A DNA stretch of 64,000 nt. Origin: Chryseobacterium candidae. GTDB taxonomy: Bacteria; Bacteroidota; Bacteroidia; Flavobacteriales; Weeksellaceae. Position 1 is the first letter of the stretch. Each line of letters opens with the position of its first letter. The notes beneath the pieces were generated by a model. That model was not told the origin of the DNA, did no database searches, and worked only from the letters and a program-made list of their open reading frames with translations. The stretch is taken from positions 1 through 64,000 of the forward strand of contig NZ_SDLV01000023.1 of the NCBI RefSeq assembly GCF_004916905.1, read 5' to 3'. A program made the position numbers and the translations under genes. Of this stretch, positions 8,862 through 17,536 are shown one piece after another.

Positions 8862-9131
8862 CTAGGCAAAAAGTTTAGCTAATCTGAATAAGAAGAATGC
8901 TTTGTCTTTTACACCGCGGAGCTGCATTCTGAAGTTTTTTATTTTCGCATTGAAAGATTCAGCAGCAGCCATTGGTGCTTCTTTAATCGAAATAATTCAG
9001 AATATCCCTGTAATGATTTATTATGGCCTTTCTCAGAGTCTCAAAAGAAGTAAATCCTGACTCTTCCGAGGAAAACTCTTCTCTCAAAATTCCAGATAAT
9101 GCTTTCTCGATTTGTAAAACACCATAACTTC
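8862..9131 (-). pseudogene. ISAon1-type transposase remnant, C-terminal part
   Basis: The minus strand encodes LREEFSSEESGFTSFETLRK and INHYRDILNYFD, then a TAA and a frameshift, then AAAESFNAKIKNFRMQLRGV and FFLFRLAKLFA before the stop at 8862..8864. The ESFNAKIKNFR..LRGV..FFLFRL block is the hallmark C-terminus of ISL3/ISAon1-type transposases in Bacteroidetes. The N-terminal DDE region is absent. Confidence 0.75.
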
Positions 9132-9236
9132 AATACCCAGTTCTCTTGCCAGCTCCAAAATATTAGACCCCGCATAGCTCAATTGAGCTGTTTGTTTTTT
9201 TAAAGCCGGATCATAGATTTTTCGGCCTTATTTCAT
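9084..9236 (-). pseudogene. IS3-type OrfA fragment fused to the ISAon1 remnant
   Basis: From an ATG at 9234..9236, followed two codons later by a stop, the minus strand encodes GRKIYDPALKKQTAQLSY and SNILELARELGIEV, the N-terminal helix-turn-helix of IS3-group OrfA proteins. Homology ends at about 9120, where the ISAon1 C-terminal sequence begins in another frame. The two remnants thus form a chimera of unrelated insertion sequences. Confidence 0.6.
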
Positions 9237-9374
9237 TTGTTAAAATTAAGATGCTATGCTTATATAACTGGAAGCTAAATTAGTATATCCATTTATCCGT
9301 ATCCTGAGAAAGAGCTTCAAGTCCAATGTCTATAATGTTATAGAGCAGACTTACAATAAAGTACAATATGACAA

Positions 9375-10178
9375 TTAATTAAAAACCTCCATCGTCATGT
9401 GAATATGATGGGTGCCATCCCCATAATATCCCCACCAAGTACATCTATACATTTTTCCATTATGACTAATCAGTGCATTAGCAATTTCATAATTATTATC
9501 ACCATAAAACATGCTAAAGTTACCATCTGCATTTATAAAATTTCCAGTAGGAATAGTTGTATATGGAACTCTACTTGTAGAAAAATTTGTTGAGGAATTA
9601 AAAAAAACAAAATCTGTAATTGGGGCACCAGAAACATTTTCTATAAGAGGAGCTATAAGACCTGAAGTTCCTTTGGTGTCGAAAACAGCGTTCATTCTTA
9701 AGCCATCAAATTCCGGTACCTGAACAAGAGTAGACGGGCTGTTATTTGTTAAGTATCCAACAACATTATTGTTTTGATTAGTCGGTGGGTTAGTTCCAGT
9801 TTGTGTTACATATCCTGATACAGTAGTCATTGTATTATAATTAAACTTAAAGTATAAATGTCTAAAAGTACCGGCATCTACCGGTGATCCGACATTTGTA
9901 CAAGCCCATACAGGAGCAGCCGGTGTTCCGTTATTAGACATAAGGCACCTTTGATCTGTATCATACACCAAAAGCCCAGTCGCAGGCGATGCTATCTGCA
10001 ACCTGTTTGCACTGCTCATCGCACTCAGCAAGGTTCCTTTATAGCCTGCCGGTGTTTTCCTATCCGTGGGTGCTACGGTAAGATTGGAAGATGCGTCGGG
10101 TGATTCTGTATTAATTCCAACTTGAGAAAATAATAGGGTTGAGAAAAATAAGAATACAGGAGAAAATAATGTTTTCAT
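9375..10178 (-). CDS. Secreted VGINT-family protein
   Basis: A 267-residue exported protein. Signal peptide MKTLFSPVFLFFSTLLFS is followed by QVGINTESPDASSNLTVAPT. Residues 40 to 90 contain GYKGTLLSAMSS and ATGLLVYDTDQRCL, a segment I recall from many Flavobacteriia fibre-like proteins (usually 'PATGMLVYDT'). The C-terminal 170 residues are rich in N, T and aromatic residues and end CTWWGYYGDGTHHIHMTMEV; no known enzyme motif is visible. It stands alone, between the decayed region and the AraC gene. No T9SS sorting domain is visible. Extracellular or surface location is inferred. Confidence 0.7.
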   Translation of the reverse strand: MKTLFSPVFLFFSTLLFSQVGINTESPDASSNLTVAPTDRKTPAGYKGTLLSAMSSANRLQIASPATGLLVYDTDQRCLMSNNGTPAAPVWACTNVGSPVDAGTFRHLYFKFNYNTMTTVSGYVTQTGTNPPTNQNNNVVGYLTNNSPSTLVQVPEFDGLRMNAVFDTKGTSGLIAPLIENVSGAPITDFVFFNSSTNFSTSRVPYTTIPTGNFINADGNFSMFYGDNNYEIANALISHNGKMYRCTWWGYYGDGTHHIHMTMEVFN

Positions 10179-10518
10179 TTTTAAAGTATATTTTGAAATA
10201 CAAATATATTGTATACATATACTCCCTTCTACATGTTGTTAAATGCTATACTGAAAATCATTTATATTTTATAAACAACTGAAATAAAACACTTTAAAAT
10301 ACTAAATACCGAATTTGATTATTTTTTCTTCATATAAATTTCATCTAAACTTAAAGTTTGAGATTAGTATTAACTGAATGATAGAATTCTGCAGCAGAAT
10401 TGTGCGTAACGAAACGCAGACTTAGAAAATATCGTTTAGTAAATGCTAAAAACCAGCTCTGAAATTTGAAATTTTAATTGAATGGCAATTATAAAAATAC
10501 CCTTAAAACTAAACCGGT

Positions 10519-11511
10519 TTATTGGGAAGAAATTTCCTTATTGTAGTTTTTAATAAATGCCGAAGGGGTGAGGCCTTCAATTTCTTTGAAGACTCTGTTG
10601 AATGTAGACTGGTTTTTAAAACCCGATGATGAATAGATGTACATTAACGAATATCTATCTAGATTTTGCTCAATGATCATTTTTTTTGCACTCTCTACTC
10701 TGTATCTGTTAAGAAAATAATTAAAATTACATTGAGCATTAATCTTGATGGCTCTAGAGACATAGCTCACATTGCTGTTTAGCTGCAAGGCCAGCCAGGC
10801 AACATTAAAATCTTTTTCTAGATAAGATTTGTTGTTTTCAAAATAATACAAAATTTCCTGATACAGTAAATCGTATTTGCGCCCATCTTCGGAAACAGGA
10901 TTATTCTCGTCTTTTTCCAGAGAAGTTTCATTTGGCATATCATTATCACTGCTACTGATATTCGCTTTCAAGATGAATTTCAATCCACTAATCTTATGTG
11001 CGTAATAGGAAATAAAGCAAATCAATAGTAAAATATTTACAATTGAAGAGATATTTACCACCAGGATATTTATATGTGATGGCTTTAGAAATGCCAAATA
11101 CTTATAAATATGAGGGGTGATTGCAACTGTCATTACGATTAAAAATAGTATATATACACACCATTTAACAACTATTTTATAATTGTACAATGTATTCAGA
11201 CCATAAGGGATCAGAAAATACCACAAAAAAACTATAGGCGTTTTTTCCCATAATACAAGCGAGTACAAAAATAGAAACCAGGAAGTAAAGATGAGGTAAA
11301 GATGAAGGAAATGCTCTATACTATCAAATGGCTTATTCTTCACATACAACAAAACAAATATGCCCATAATTAAGGCCGCTAAATTATAATAAGCAAAAAA
11401 ATAAGCACCCATAAATCCGTATAGAAATACGTGCGCTGTTATGGTTAATATGACTAAAACAATAAGATTGACAAAGAATCTTTTTTTTAGTGCTTTTAAC
11501 TGTTTAATCAT
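10519..11511 (-). CDS. Membrane-anchored AraC-family transcriptional regulator
   Basis: A 330-residue protein. Residues 12 to about 185 contain five to six hydrophobic spans (FVNLIVLVILTITAHVFLYG, LVLWEKTPIVFLWYFLIPYG, WCVYILFLIVMTVAI and others). A short acidic linker follows, then an AraC-type DNA-binding domain over about residues 225 to 325 (NVAWLALQLNSNVSYVSRAI, YRVESAKKMIIEQN, YSSSGFKNQSTFNRVFKEIE, GLTPSAFIKNY). The membrane part probably senses a signal and the C-terminus binds DNA. It is transcribed alone; its target is not evident from the neighbours. Confidence 0.85.
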   Translation of the reverse strand: MIKQLKALKKRFFVNLIVLVILTITAHVFLYGFMGAYFFAYYNLAALIMGIFVLLYVKNKPFDSIEHFLHLYLIFTSWFLFLYSLVLWEKTPIVFLWYFLIPYGLNTLYNYKIVVKWCVYILFLIVMTVAITPHIYKYLAFLKPSHINILVVNISSIVNILLLICFISYYAHKISGLKFILKANISSSDNDMPNETSLEKDENNPVSEDGRKYDLLYQEILYYFENNKSYLEKDFNVAWLALQLNSNVSYVSRAIKINAQCNFNYFLNRYRVESAKKMIIEQNLDRYSLMYIYSSSGFKNQSTFNRVFKEIEGLTPSAFIKNYNKEISSQ

Positions 11512-12225
11512 AGTATTTTAGATATAAGGCAAATATTCTTATCAATATACGTGCTTGTAGTAATAATTTTGTTTTGGCGCTTTTTAGATTCCTTTGAAAC
11601 AACAAGAACACAACTGATATAATGTTGTAATCAAAAGCGTACACTGCTGAATATTTTATTAAAATATAATTTATTTCATATTAGGGATAATTAATAAACT
11701 ACCCCATTGCAGAGCATCAAAGTATTAAAAATCGAAAAGAGTGAGTTGGGCCTCATATATTTTCTGATACTTTATATCTTTTTAATAACATCTTTATTGC
11801 CATACTGACCAACATCTTCAGTAATAAAAGAATTCATATACATAACTGGAAAAGCCAAATGATAAAGAAGCACGGTTTTTATTATGTTGTTTCAAAATAT
11901 GATCATCCATAAATCAAAACTAATTCTTTTTCTATTGAAAAACCATCCGTTTTTCAAACTTTGCCTCTTTTAACATCGAGGCTGAGCATCGAGAAATTCT
12001 TTAGATTAATTTATAAACTTAGATAATCATTGGTAGAACTTCATTATCTGATAGCTTTTATCATATCAACAAAAAAGATGTTACAAATCATTATTTGTAA
12101 CACCTAAAACACACATGATGAAAAAAATTTTATTTACAGCACAAAGGTATTGAGTAAATCTATAAAATAACATATGCAATAGATAGTAAATGAAATGATT
12201 ATATTATCTTTTGTTAATTTTTCAG
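11512..12225. other. Intergenic region with one palindrome
   Basis: About 710 bases without a recognisable gene. The only structured element I see is the palindrome at 12079..12102, listed separately. Confidence 0.6.
12079..12102. promoter_or_regulatory. Perfect palindrome TGTTACAAAT-N4-ATTTGTAACA
   Basis: Ten-base arms are separated by CATT. The half-site contains TGTTACA, the same core as the direct repeats upstream of the paralogous surface genes at 5391 and 6332. It lies 125 bases beyond the stop of the Crp/Fnr gene and about 570 bases upstream of the AraC gene. It has no T tract, so a protein-binding site is more likely than a terminator. Confidence 0.35.
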
Positions 12226-12843
12226 CTATTTATTGGCAACCCTTCTTCTTATACGGCTCAGACTTTGAGGCGTAATGCCAAGATAGGTGGCAATATCAAG
12301 TATTCTCACCCTATTGAAAATAAAGGGTCTGTTGTTGATAAGCTGAAGATAATTCTCTTCCGGCGTATTGCTTTTCAATTGTACCAATTGGTTTAATGAC
12401 TGTGCAAAGGCCTCTCGCAATATATTCATTTCCAATCTTTCAAAATTAATATTTTCCTTACACAAACTTCTGCTGTCCTCAATATGAAGGGTAAAAACCT
12501 CAACATTTTCTATTGCTTTAACTGCAAGATTAGACGGATTCTGCATCATATAGCTTATATAATCTCCGCTCCATTCTCCTTCAAAATTAAAATCAATAAT
12601 ATATTCTCTATCGTTTTTTTCTTCGATATATTTCACTGCACCTTTTGACAGAAAAAAATATTCTTTGCAAATCTCTCCTTTCTTTAGAAGATACTCATTC
12701 TTTTTAAAGCTCGTTTGCTTCAGTTTTGATAACTTAATATAAAACTCTTCATCAGAAAGAGGAAAGAAAAAATCCCAGTTTTTTCTTATATCTGCAATCA
12801 ATTGTCCGGAAAACCCTCTGTTTTCAAATTCAAAATTGTACAT
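12226..12843 (-). CDS. Crp/Fnr-family transcriptional regulator
   Basis: A 205-residue protein of usual length for the family. Residues 28 to 130 form the cyclic-nucleotide-binding beta-roll (YLLKKGEICKEYFFLSKGAV, then YIIDFNFEGEWSGDY). The C-terminal helix-turn-helix is short: RVRILDIATYLGITPQSLSR followed by IRRRVANK at the end. This pattern matches Bacteroidetes Crp-like regulators that lack the cAMP-contacting residues. It is transcribed alone, with no redox cysteines of the Fnr type in evidence. Target unknown. Confidence 0.88.
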   Translation of the reverse strand: MYNFEFENRGFSGQLIADIRKNWDFFFPLSDEEFYIKLSKLKQTSFKKNEYLLKKGEICKEYFFLSKGAVKYIEEKNDREYIIDFNFEGEWSGDYISYMMQNPSNLAVKAIENVEVFTLHIEDSRSLCKENINFERLEMNILREAFAQSLNQLVQLKSNTPEENYLQLINNRPFIFNRVRILDIATYLGITPQSLSRIRRRVANK

Positions 12844-13329
12844 AATTATTTTTTGGAATAAAAAAATTTAAAATAAAACAGACTGTGATATTAACGAGTA
12901 GATGTATTCTCTTTTTTTATTAAACACCATTTATCGACACAGAAAGTCTTTTTCGAAACCTTCAAATGAAACAAACTGTATGATTACCAAAAGTTTTTAT
13001 TTAAGGATAGCTTAAAAGTTCATATCCCTTTTTCAGCTTCACTGCAACAGCGTTATACCAAAGTTTTCATAGATTGATTTAATAATTAAAAAAATCTGTA
13101 TTCAGGAATGATGAAAAACGAATACCCCGATTCTACATACCATTGTCTCATTGAAATGACAGAAATCTGTCATTTCAATTTTAATCTATAGTTATTAATT
13201 TAGTAATCTGGTAATAATATTTTAGGGTTGTTTTGATTAAAAGCATTCCATAGTCTGTGGAGGCTTTTTATTTTTTAGCCAAACAGCGGTAGTTCATATG
13301 TAAAATAAGTTTACAAAAATCTATCGCAC
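12844..13329. other. Intergenic region with a long hairpin
   Basis: About 490 bases with no gene seen. It holds a near-perfect inverted repeat at 13150..13179 and little else of note. Confidence 0.6.
13150..13179. repeat. 14-bp perfect inverted repeat
   Basis: ATTGAAATGACAGA (13150..13163) is followed after two bases by its exact reverse complement. It lies about 150 bases after the threonine aldolase stop. On the plus strand it is followed by a weak T run, on the minus strand by none, so it could be an operator or a weak terminator. Confidence 0.5.
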
Positions 13330-14373
13330 TTAAGAATTATTAATCTTTTCGCCGGACATTGAAATTCTCATTTTAAAATCTTCTAAATCAGAATCACTAA
13401 TATCCAAATGGGTTACAAATCTGACCAGCTGATCGCCAAATGCAGTACAAAGGATATTTCTTTCTTTCATTTTTACTACAAATTCATTTGCATTACCATC
13501 AGCCGGTATCATCATAACGATATTTGTAGCAATGGGAAGTACTTCTTTAGCAAAAGTGCTTGCCTGTAATATTTCGCCGATTTGTTTTGCCCGGCGGTGA
13601 TCTTCTTTTAATAACTGTATGTTATTATCAAGAGCATATATTCCAGCAGCTGCCAGTGATCCTGCCTGTCTCCAGCCGCCACCCATTAGTTTTCTGAGAC
13701 GGCGTGTTTTCTCAATAAATTGACGATCACCAATTATTACAGAGCCAACAGGGCATCCAAGACCTTTTGATAAACATATTGAGATACTGTCAAAGACACG
13801 CCCATAATCCTCGGGAGACTGAGGTGTTTCTACCAAAGCATTAAAAAGTCTTGCACCATCTAAATGAAGCTTCAGATTGTTTTTTTGGCAAACTTCCTTG
13901 ATCTTCTTGATTTCTTCAAAGTCATAATAAGCTCCACCCCCTCTGTTTGTTGTATTTTCTAATGAAACAAGCCTGCTGATAGGCTGGTGTATATCATCTG
14001 CATTATTAATGGCCCCTTTCAAAAGTTCTGCGGAAATAATGCCATAGTCTCCATCCAGAGGCTTGACTGAACATAAAGAGTTCACAGAAATCCCACCACC
14101 TTCATACAAATAAATATGCGAAGACTTATCGCATATCACCTCATTGCCCGGACTTGTGTGCGCTTTAATTGCCAATTGATTAGACATTGTTCCGCTCACA
14201 CAAAACAAAGAAGCTTCCATCCCAAACATCCTGGCAACTTTCTCTTCCAACAGCTTAACTGTGGGATCTTCCTTGTACACATCATCGCCTACCTCAGCTT
14301 TCTCCATTGCTCTTTTCATATAATCACAAGGTTTTGTGATAGTGTCGCTACGGAGATCAATAATTCTATTCAT
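13330..14373 (-). CDS. ltaE: Low-specificity threonine aldolase (GntG-type PLP aldolase)
   Basis: A 347-residue cytoplasmic PLP enzyme that cleaves threonine/allo-threonine to glycine and acetaldehyde. The N-terminus IDLRSDTITKPCDYMKRAM, the block EEKVARMFGMEASLFCVSGT, and DKSSHIYLYEGGG are family hallmarks. The PLP-binding lysine is in SISICLSKGLGCPVGS (about residue 200), and the substrate-binding arginine region is RRLRKLMGGGWRQ. Length and start match the family. It is a single gene with no obvious operon partners. The symbol follows the general family; exact stereospecificity cannot be read from sequence. Confidence 0.9.
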   Translation of the reverse strand: MNRIIDLRSDTITKPCDYMKRAMEKAEVGDDVYKEDPTVKLLEEKVARMFGMEASLFCVSGTMSNQLAIKAHTSPGNEVICDKSSHIYLYEGGGISVNSLCSVKPLDGDYGIISAELLKGAINNADDIHQPISRLVSLENTTNRGGGAYYDFEEIKKIKEVCQKNNLKLHLDGARLFNALVETPQSPEDYGRVFDSISICLSKGLGCPVGSVIIGDRQFIEKTRRLRKLMGGGWRQAGSLAAAGIYALDNNIQLLKEDHRRAKQIGEILQASTFAKEVLPIATNIVMMIPADGNANEFVVKMKERNILCTAFGDQLVRFVTHLDISDSDLEDFKMRISMSGEKINNS

Positions 14374-15112
14374 TATTCTGATTTATATTTTTATTACATT
14401 TAAGTTACAAATTAGGAAAAAGCCTATTCAGAACCGATGTATATATTTTCATACAATTCAATATATAACAAAAGATAATCTGATTTTTTCGGAAAAAAAA
14501 AATTGAAAACAGGCCTTAACCTTTAAACAATTAATATGCTATACATCACTACATATGTTATATTGCAAAAATAACAATTGAATAAATGAAAACATCTAGT
14601 AGATATCCATTATTTGTTGCAGTTATTTTTGATGATAAAGGTAAAAAAGTCCAAAAAGTATTTTTTTTATAGAAGAGATTACAGAATCATTCGAGAAAAT
14701 TGCAATGACAGTCTAGTTCATTGAGTTTAATTTGGGAAAAGCAGTATATAAATTTCTATACCAAATATATTTTGATGTTTAATTTTCTACTATTACCAAG
14801 ACAAAGTAAATTAATGCAACAGAAATATAAATTGATAGATTTCCACTATTTGTTTTATATAAACATCTTACTACTTTTCTGTCAATAAAAATATCCAGAT
14901 AAAAAATAAATATTTTTAGATATCAATCATAAAGAAAGTATAGAAGATAAACTTTATGAACACATAGAAGATATTGCTTAGTGATACTTAACAATAATTT
15001 TGAATTGTCACAGCATATAAAAACATCTTAAGTAAAAACCGGACTGAGCGACGTTAGTAATATAAAAATTTTGCATAGTAAAACCTCAAATTTTAATTTT
15101 TTAAAAAAATAT
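14374..15112. other. Intergenic region with no clear gene
   Basis: About 740 bases, very AT-rich. A 28-codon frame at 14586..14672 begins MKTSSRYPLFVAVIFDDKG but ends quickly; I cannot tell whether it is a relic. Nothing else is supported. The frame running into the T9SS gene upstream of 15113 is not its true start. Confidence 0.5.
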
Positions 15113-16255
15113 ATGAAAAATAAACTATTATTTTGTTGGCTATTTTTGATGGCTATTATTATTAAAGCTCAAAATAACGATTGTTCAGGAGCTGTACTAC
15201 TAACGGTTGGTACAAGCTTCTCTTCAGGAGCCGTGAATTCTAGTAATACAGGAGCTACTACCGATGGTCCTGTTGCTTCCTGTAATTCAGACGCAGTTGA
15301 AAATGTTTGGTTTAAGGTGGTGGTTCCCGCAAGCGGAAAACTGATGATTGAAACAGATCAGGTTGCAGATTCTCTGTTTGATGATTCCGTGCTTACTGTT
15401 TACAGTGGGACATGTGGTAATTTAACAGAAATTGATTGTAATGATGACAAATTGCAAGATCTTTTTTCTTCTCTTTCATTAACTGGACAAACTCCGGGTG
15501 CTACATTGTATATAAGTGTCTCTAAATATGATGACTATACAGAAAATGGAGAATTCCAAATTTCGGCATATGATTTAATACCAGCAGCCAATGATAATTG
15601 CGCAGAAGCAATATCATTATCAGTAGGCACAGACTTTTCTTCTGGAGCAATAACTGCTACGAATCTTACTGCAACTACTGATGGACCTACTGCTTCCTGT
15701 AATTCAGACGCAGTTGAAAATGTTTGGTTTAAGGTGGTGGTTCCCGCAAGCGGAAAACTGATGATTGAAACAGATCAGGTTGCAGATTCTCTGTTTGATG
15801 ATTCCGTGCTTACTGTTTACAGTGGGACATGTGGTAATTTAACAGAAATTGATTGTAATGATGACAAATTGCAAGATCTTTTTTCTTCTCTTTCATTAAC
15901 TGGACAAACTCCGGGTGCTACATTGTATATAAGTGTTTCTAAATATGATGACAATACAGAAAATGGAGAATTCCAAATTTCAGTATATGACACGACTTCA
16001 TTAGCAACCAACGAAGTCATACAAAAGAAAAGAGAAATCAATGTATCTCCAAATCCTTTTACTGATCAGCTTACTATATCTGATATATCAGACGTACAAT
16101 CAATTTCTATTTTTGACCCATCAGGAAAACTTATAAAAACTATTGAAAAACCTTCATCTGTAATTTATTTAACTGATTTAAAAGATGGTTTGTATTTACT
16201 TTCTTTAAAAATGAACAGCGGAATTATTAAGACTATTAAAATAATTAAAAAATAA
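15113..16255 (+). CDS. T9SS-sorted secreted protein with two near-identical domains
   Basis: A 380-residue cell-surface or secreted protein. The start at 15113 (MKNKLLFCWLFLMAIIIKAQ) gives a good signal peptide, so the upstream extension of the frame is rejected. Two tandem domains of about 139 residues follow (NDCSGAVLLTVGTSFSSGA and DNCAEAISLSVGTDFSSGA, each with NVWFKVVVPASGKL, DDSVLTVYSGTCGNL and IDCNDDK), resembling pre-peptidase/CUB-like beta-sandwich modules. The last 75 residues are a T9SS type-A sorting domain (INVSPNPFTDQLTISD, then DLKDGLYLLSLKM). No enzyme domain is present. A strong terminator follows at 16309. A binding or adhesion role is plausible. Confidence 0.85.
   Translation: MKNKLLFCWLFLMAIIIKAQNNDCSGAVLLTVGTSFSSGAVNSSNTGATTDGPVASCNSDAVENVWFKVVVPASGKLMIETDQVADSLFDDSVLTVYSGTCGNLTEIDCNDDKLQDLFSSLSLTGQTPGATLYISVSKYDDYTENGEFQISAYDLIPAANDNCAEAISLSVGTDFSSGAITATNLTATTDGPTASCNSDAVENVWFKVVVPASGKLMIETDQVADSLFDDSVLTVYSGTCGNLTEIDCNDDKLQDLFSSLSLTGQTPGATLYISVSKYDDNTENGEFQISVYDTTSLATNEVIQKKREINVSPNPFTDQLTISDISDVQSISIFDPSGKLIKTIEKPSSVIYLTDLKDGLYLLSLKMNSGIIKTIKIIKK
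15274..15981 (+). repeat. 291-bp near-identical direct repeat, 417-bp period
   Basis: The segments 15274..15564 and 15691..15981 differ at only about two positions that I could see. The flanking parts of the same duplicated domains (15178..15273 and 15595..15690) are clearly diverged, at roughly 60 percent identity by eye. The abrupt change suggests gene conversion within an old duplication. Confidence 0.85.
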
Positions 16256-16308
16256 TTTTATCCTTAACAAATTATATAAAATCATATTATAGTAATATTA
16301 ATTAGTTG

Positions 16309-16343
16309 AACCAAAGTAAAAACTTTTTTACTTTGGTTTTTTT
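16309..16343 (+). terminator. Rho-independent terminator of the T9SS gene
   Basis: AACCAAAGTAAAAA (16309..16322) pairs with TTTTTACTTTGGTT (16325..16338) and is followed by more T residues. It lies 54 bases after the stop codon. Confidence 0.85.
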
Positions 16344-16583
16344 GTTTTGTAGGTTCTCTTTTTTATTTTAGGATGGTTGCGCAATAATAAGTTTAAAAAA
16401 AGCGGTATTCATTCCAAACACCTCAGCCTCCTTTTTTCCCAGCAATGACACCATGCAGTCATTTTATATACATCGTCTCCTAATCATATCTGTTCGTAAA
16501 GAGCACCATCTCTTCGCGGAAAACCGAACACATTAAAAATGATAATACGATGTATATAAATTTTAAAAGATGTCCTGCTAATC
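16344..16583. other. Intergenic remainder
   Basis: Between the terminator and the convergent LuxR-type gene I see no gene or clear regulatory element. Confidence 0.5.
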
Positions 16584-17381
16584 TCATACCATGAGCAGAC
16601 TGTACTTCATCGTATAGGCAATAAGTTCTGCAGAGGTTTTCGTGTTGGTCTTCTTTCTCAGATTGCTTTTGTGATTTTCCACCGTGTGATAAGATATAAA
16701 AAGCCTTTCAGCTATTTGCGGGGTATTCAGTCCTTGAGCCATCAGATTTAGGATCTCCTTTTCGCGAGCAGTGATAGCGGGGATATCAATATCTATTTTT
16801 TTGTGTACATTCTGATTCACATGTCTGAAATAATGCACCTCCTTATTAGACATATCAATAACAGATAACAATGGCAGACTTTGAATCTCAAAATGGGACA
16901 GATCGTATACTAACACCAGGGAGGCCTGAATTTCATAATTCTCATTTATGCGCTGCAGCGGAGATTGCAATAAAATCCAGCGGTAAACACCTTTTGAATC
17001 AAGCATTCTGCCATAATAATTGAACCGAATACCTTTTTTTCCGGACCTTAGGAGGTTGAGCCGCATTGTTGCACTAAAGACAAAAGCTCCCATGATCAGC
17101 GGTCTGTCATCCGGATGGAAAAGCCCCATAAAAAAATCGGTATCAGAGTTCACCCAGTCATTTTTTGTAAAAGGAGTAAATTGCTCTATATTTTTACTCA
17201 CAATCTCCGTCCTCATTTTGATATTGTTTGTGATGAACCAAAAGAAGGGACCTATGGCAAAATTTTCCGCACTTTTTATAGTATCTTCGAAAAACTCATA
17301 GTAATTATCATCCAAATTTCCTTTTTTAGAAAAAAAATCAAAAAGTTGTTCAACATTAATAGGATCAATTTTTTTCTTCAT
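16584..17381 (-). CDS. LuxR-type transcriptional regulator with PAS-like N-terminus
   Basis: A 265-residue protein. The C-terminal 65 residues are a LuxR/FixJ helix-turn-helix (ITAREKEILNLMAQGLNTPQ, then ISYHTVENHKSNLRKKTNTK). The N-terminal 190 residues contain a PAS-like core (NIEQFTPFTKNDWVNSDTDF, FHPDDRPLIM, RMLDSKGVYRWILLQSPLQR), so a ligand-sensing role is likely. No receiver-domain aspartate is seen. It is paralogous over its whole length to 26032..26832. It is transcribed toward 16584, 155 bases downstream of the fructokinase stop, so read-through from the mannitol operon is possible. Target unknown. Confidence 0.85.
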   Translation of the reverse strand: MKKKIDPINVEQLFDFFSKKGNLDDNYYEFFEDTIKSAENFAIGPFFWFITNNIKMRTEIVSKNIEQFTPFTKNDWVNSDTDFFMGLFHPDDRPLIMGAFVFSATMRLNLLRSGKKGIRFNYYGRMLDSKGVYRWILLQSPLQRINENYEIQASLVLVYDLSHFEIQSLPLLSVIDMSNKEVHYFRHVNQNVHKKIDIDIPAITAREKEILNLMAQGLNTPQIAERLFISYHTVENHKSNLRKKTNTKTSAELIAYTMKYSLLMV

Positions 17382-17536
17382 AACAGTAAGTGTTTTTATG
17401 TTAGCCTAAAATTTAATTTTAAACCATATTTAATTTTAACAAATTCAAATATAAAGCCAAAAAAAAATGCGCTTTAAATTCAATTCAAACAATTAACTTG
17501 CAAATAATTCAATACTAAGTGAATTTAATAACGAAA

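Larger units (their letters stand above)
7949..9374. other. Gene graveyard without intact genes
   Basis: About 1.4 kb without an intact gene. It contains a broken AraC gene (8176..8452), a strong hairpin (8739..8775) and a chimeric transposase remnant (8862..9236), listed separately. The stretches 7950..8170 and 9240..9374 show nothing I can identify. Confidence 0.7.

Noticed and set aside
14586..14672. A 28-codon frame MKTSSRYPLFV...
   Set aside because: No promoter, terminator or recognisable homology; may be a relic but cannot be supported as a gene.
15071..15112. Upstream extension of the T9SS gene
   Set aside because: The true signal peptide begins at 15113; the extra 14 codons are not compatible with export.
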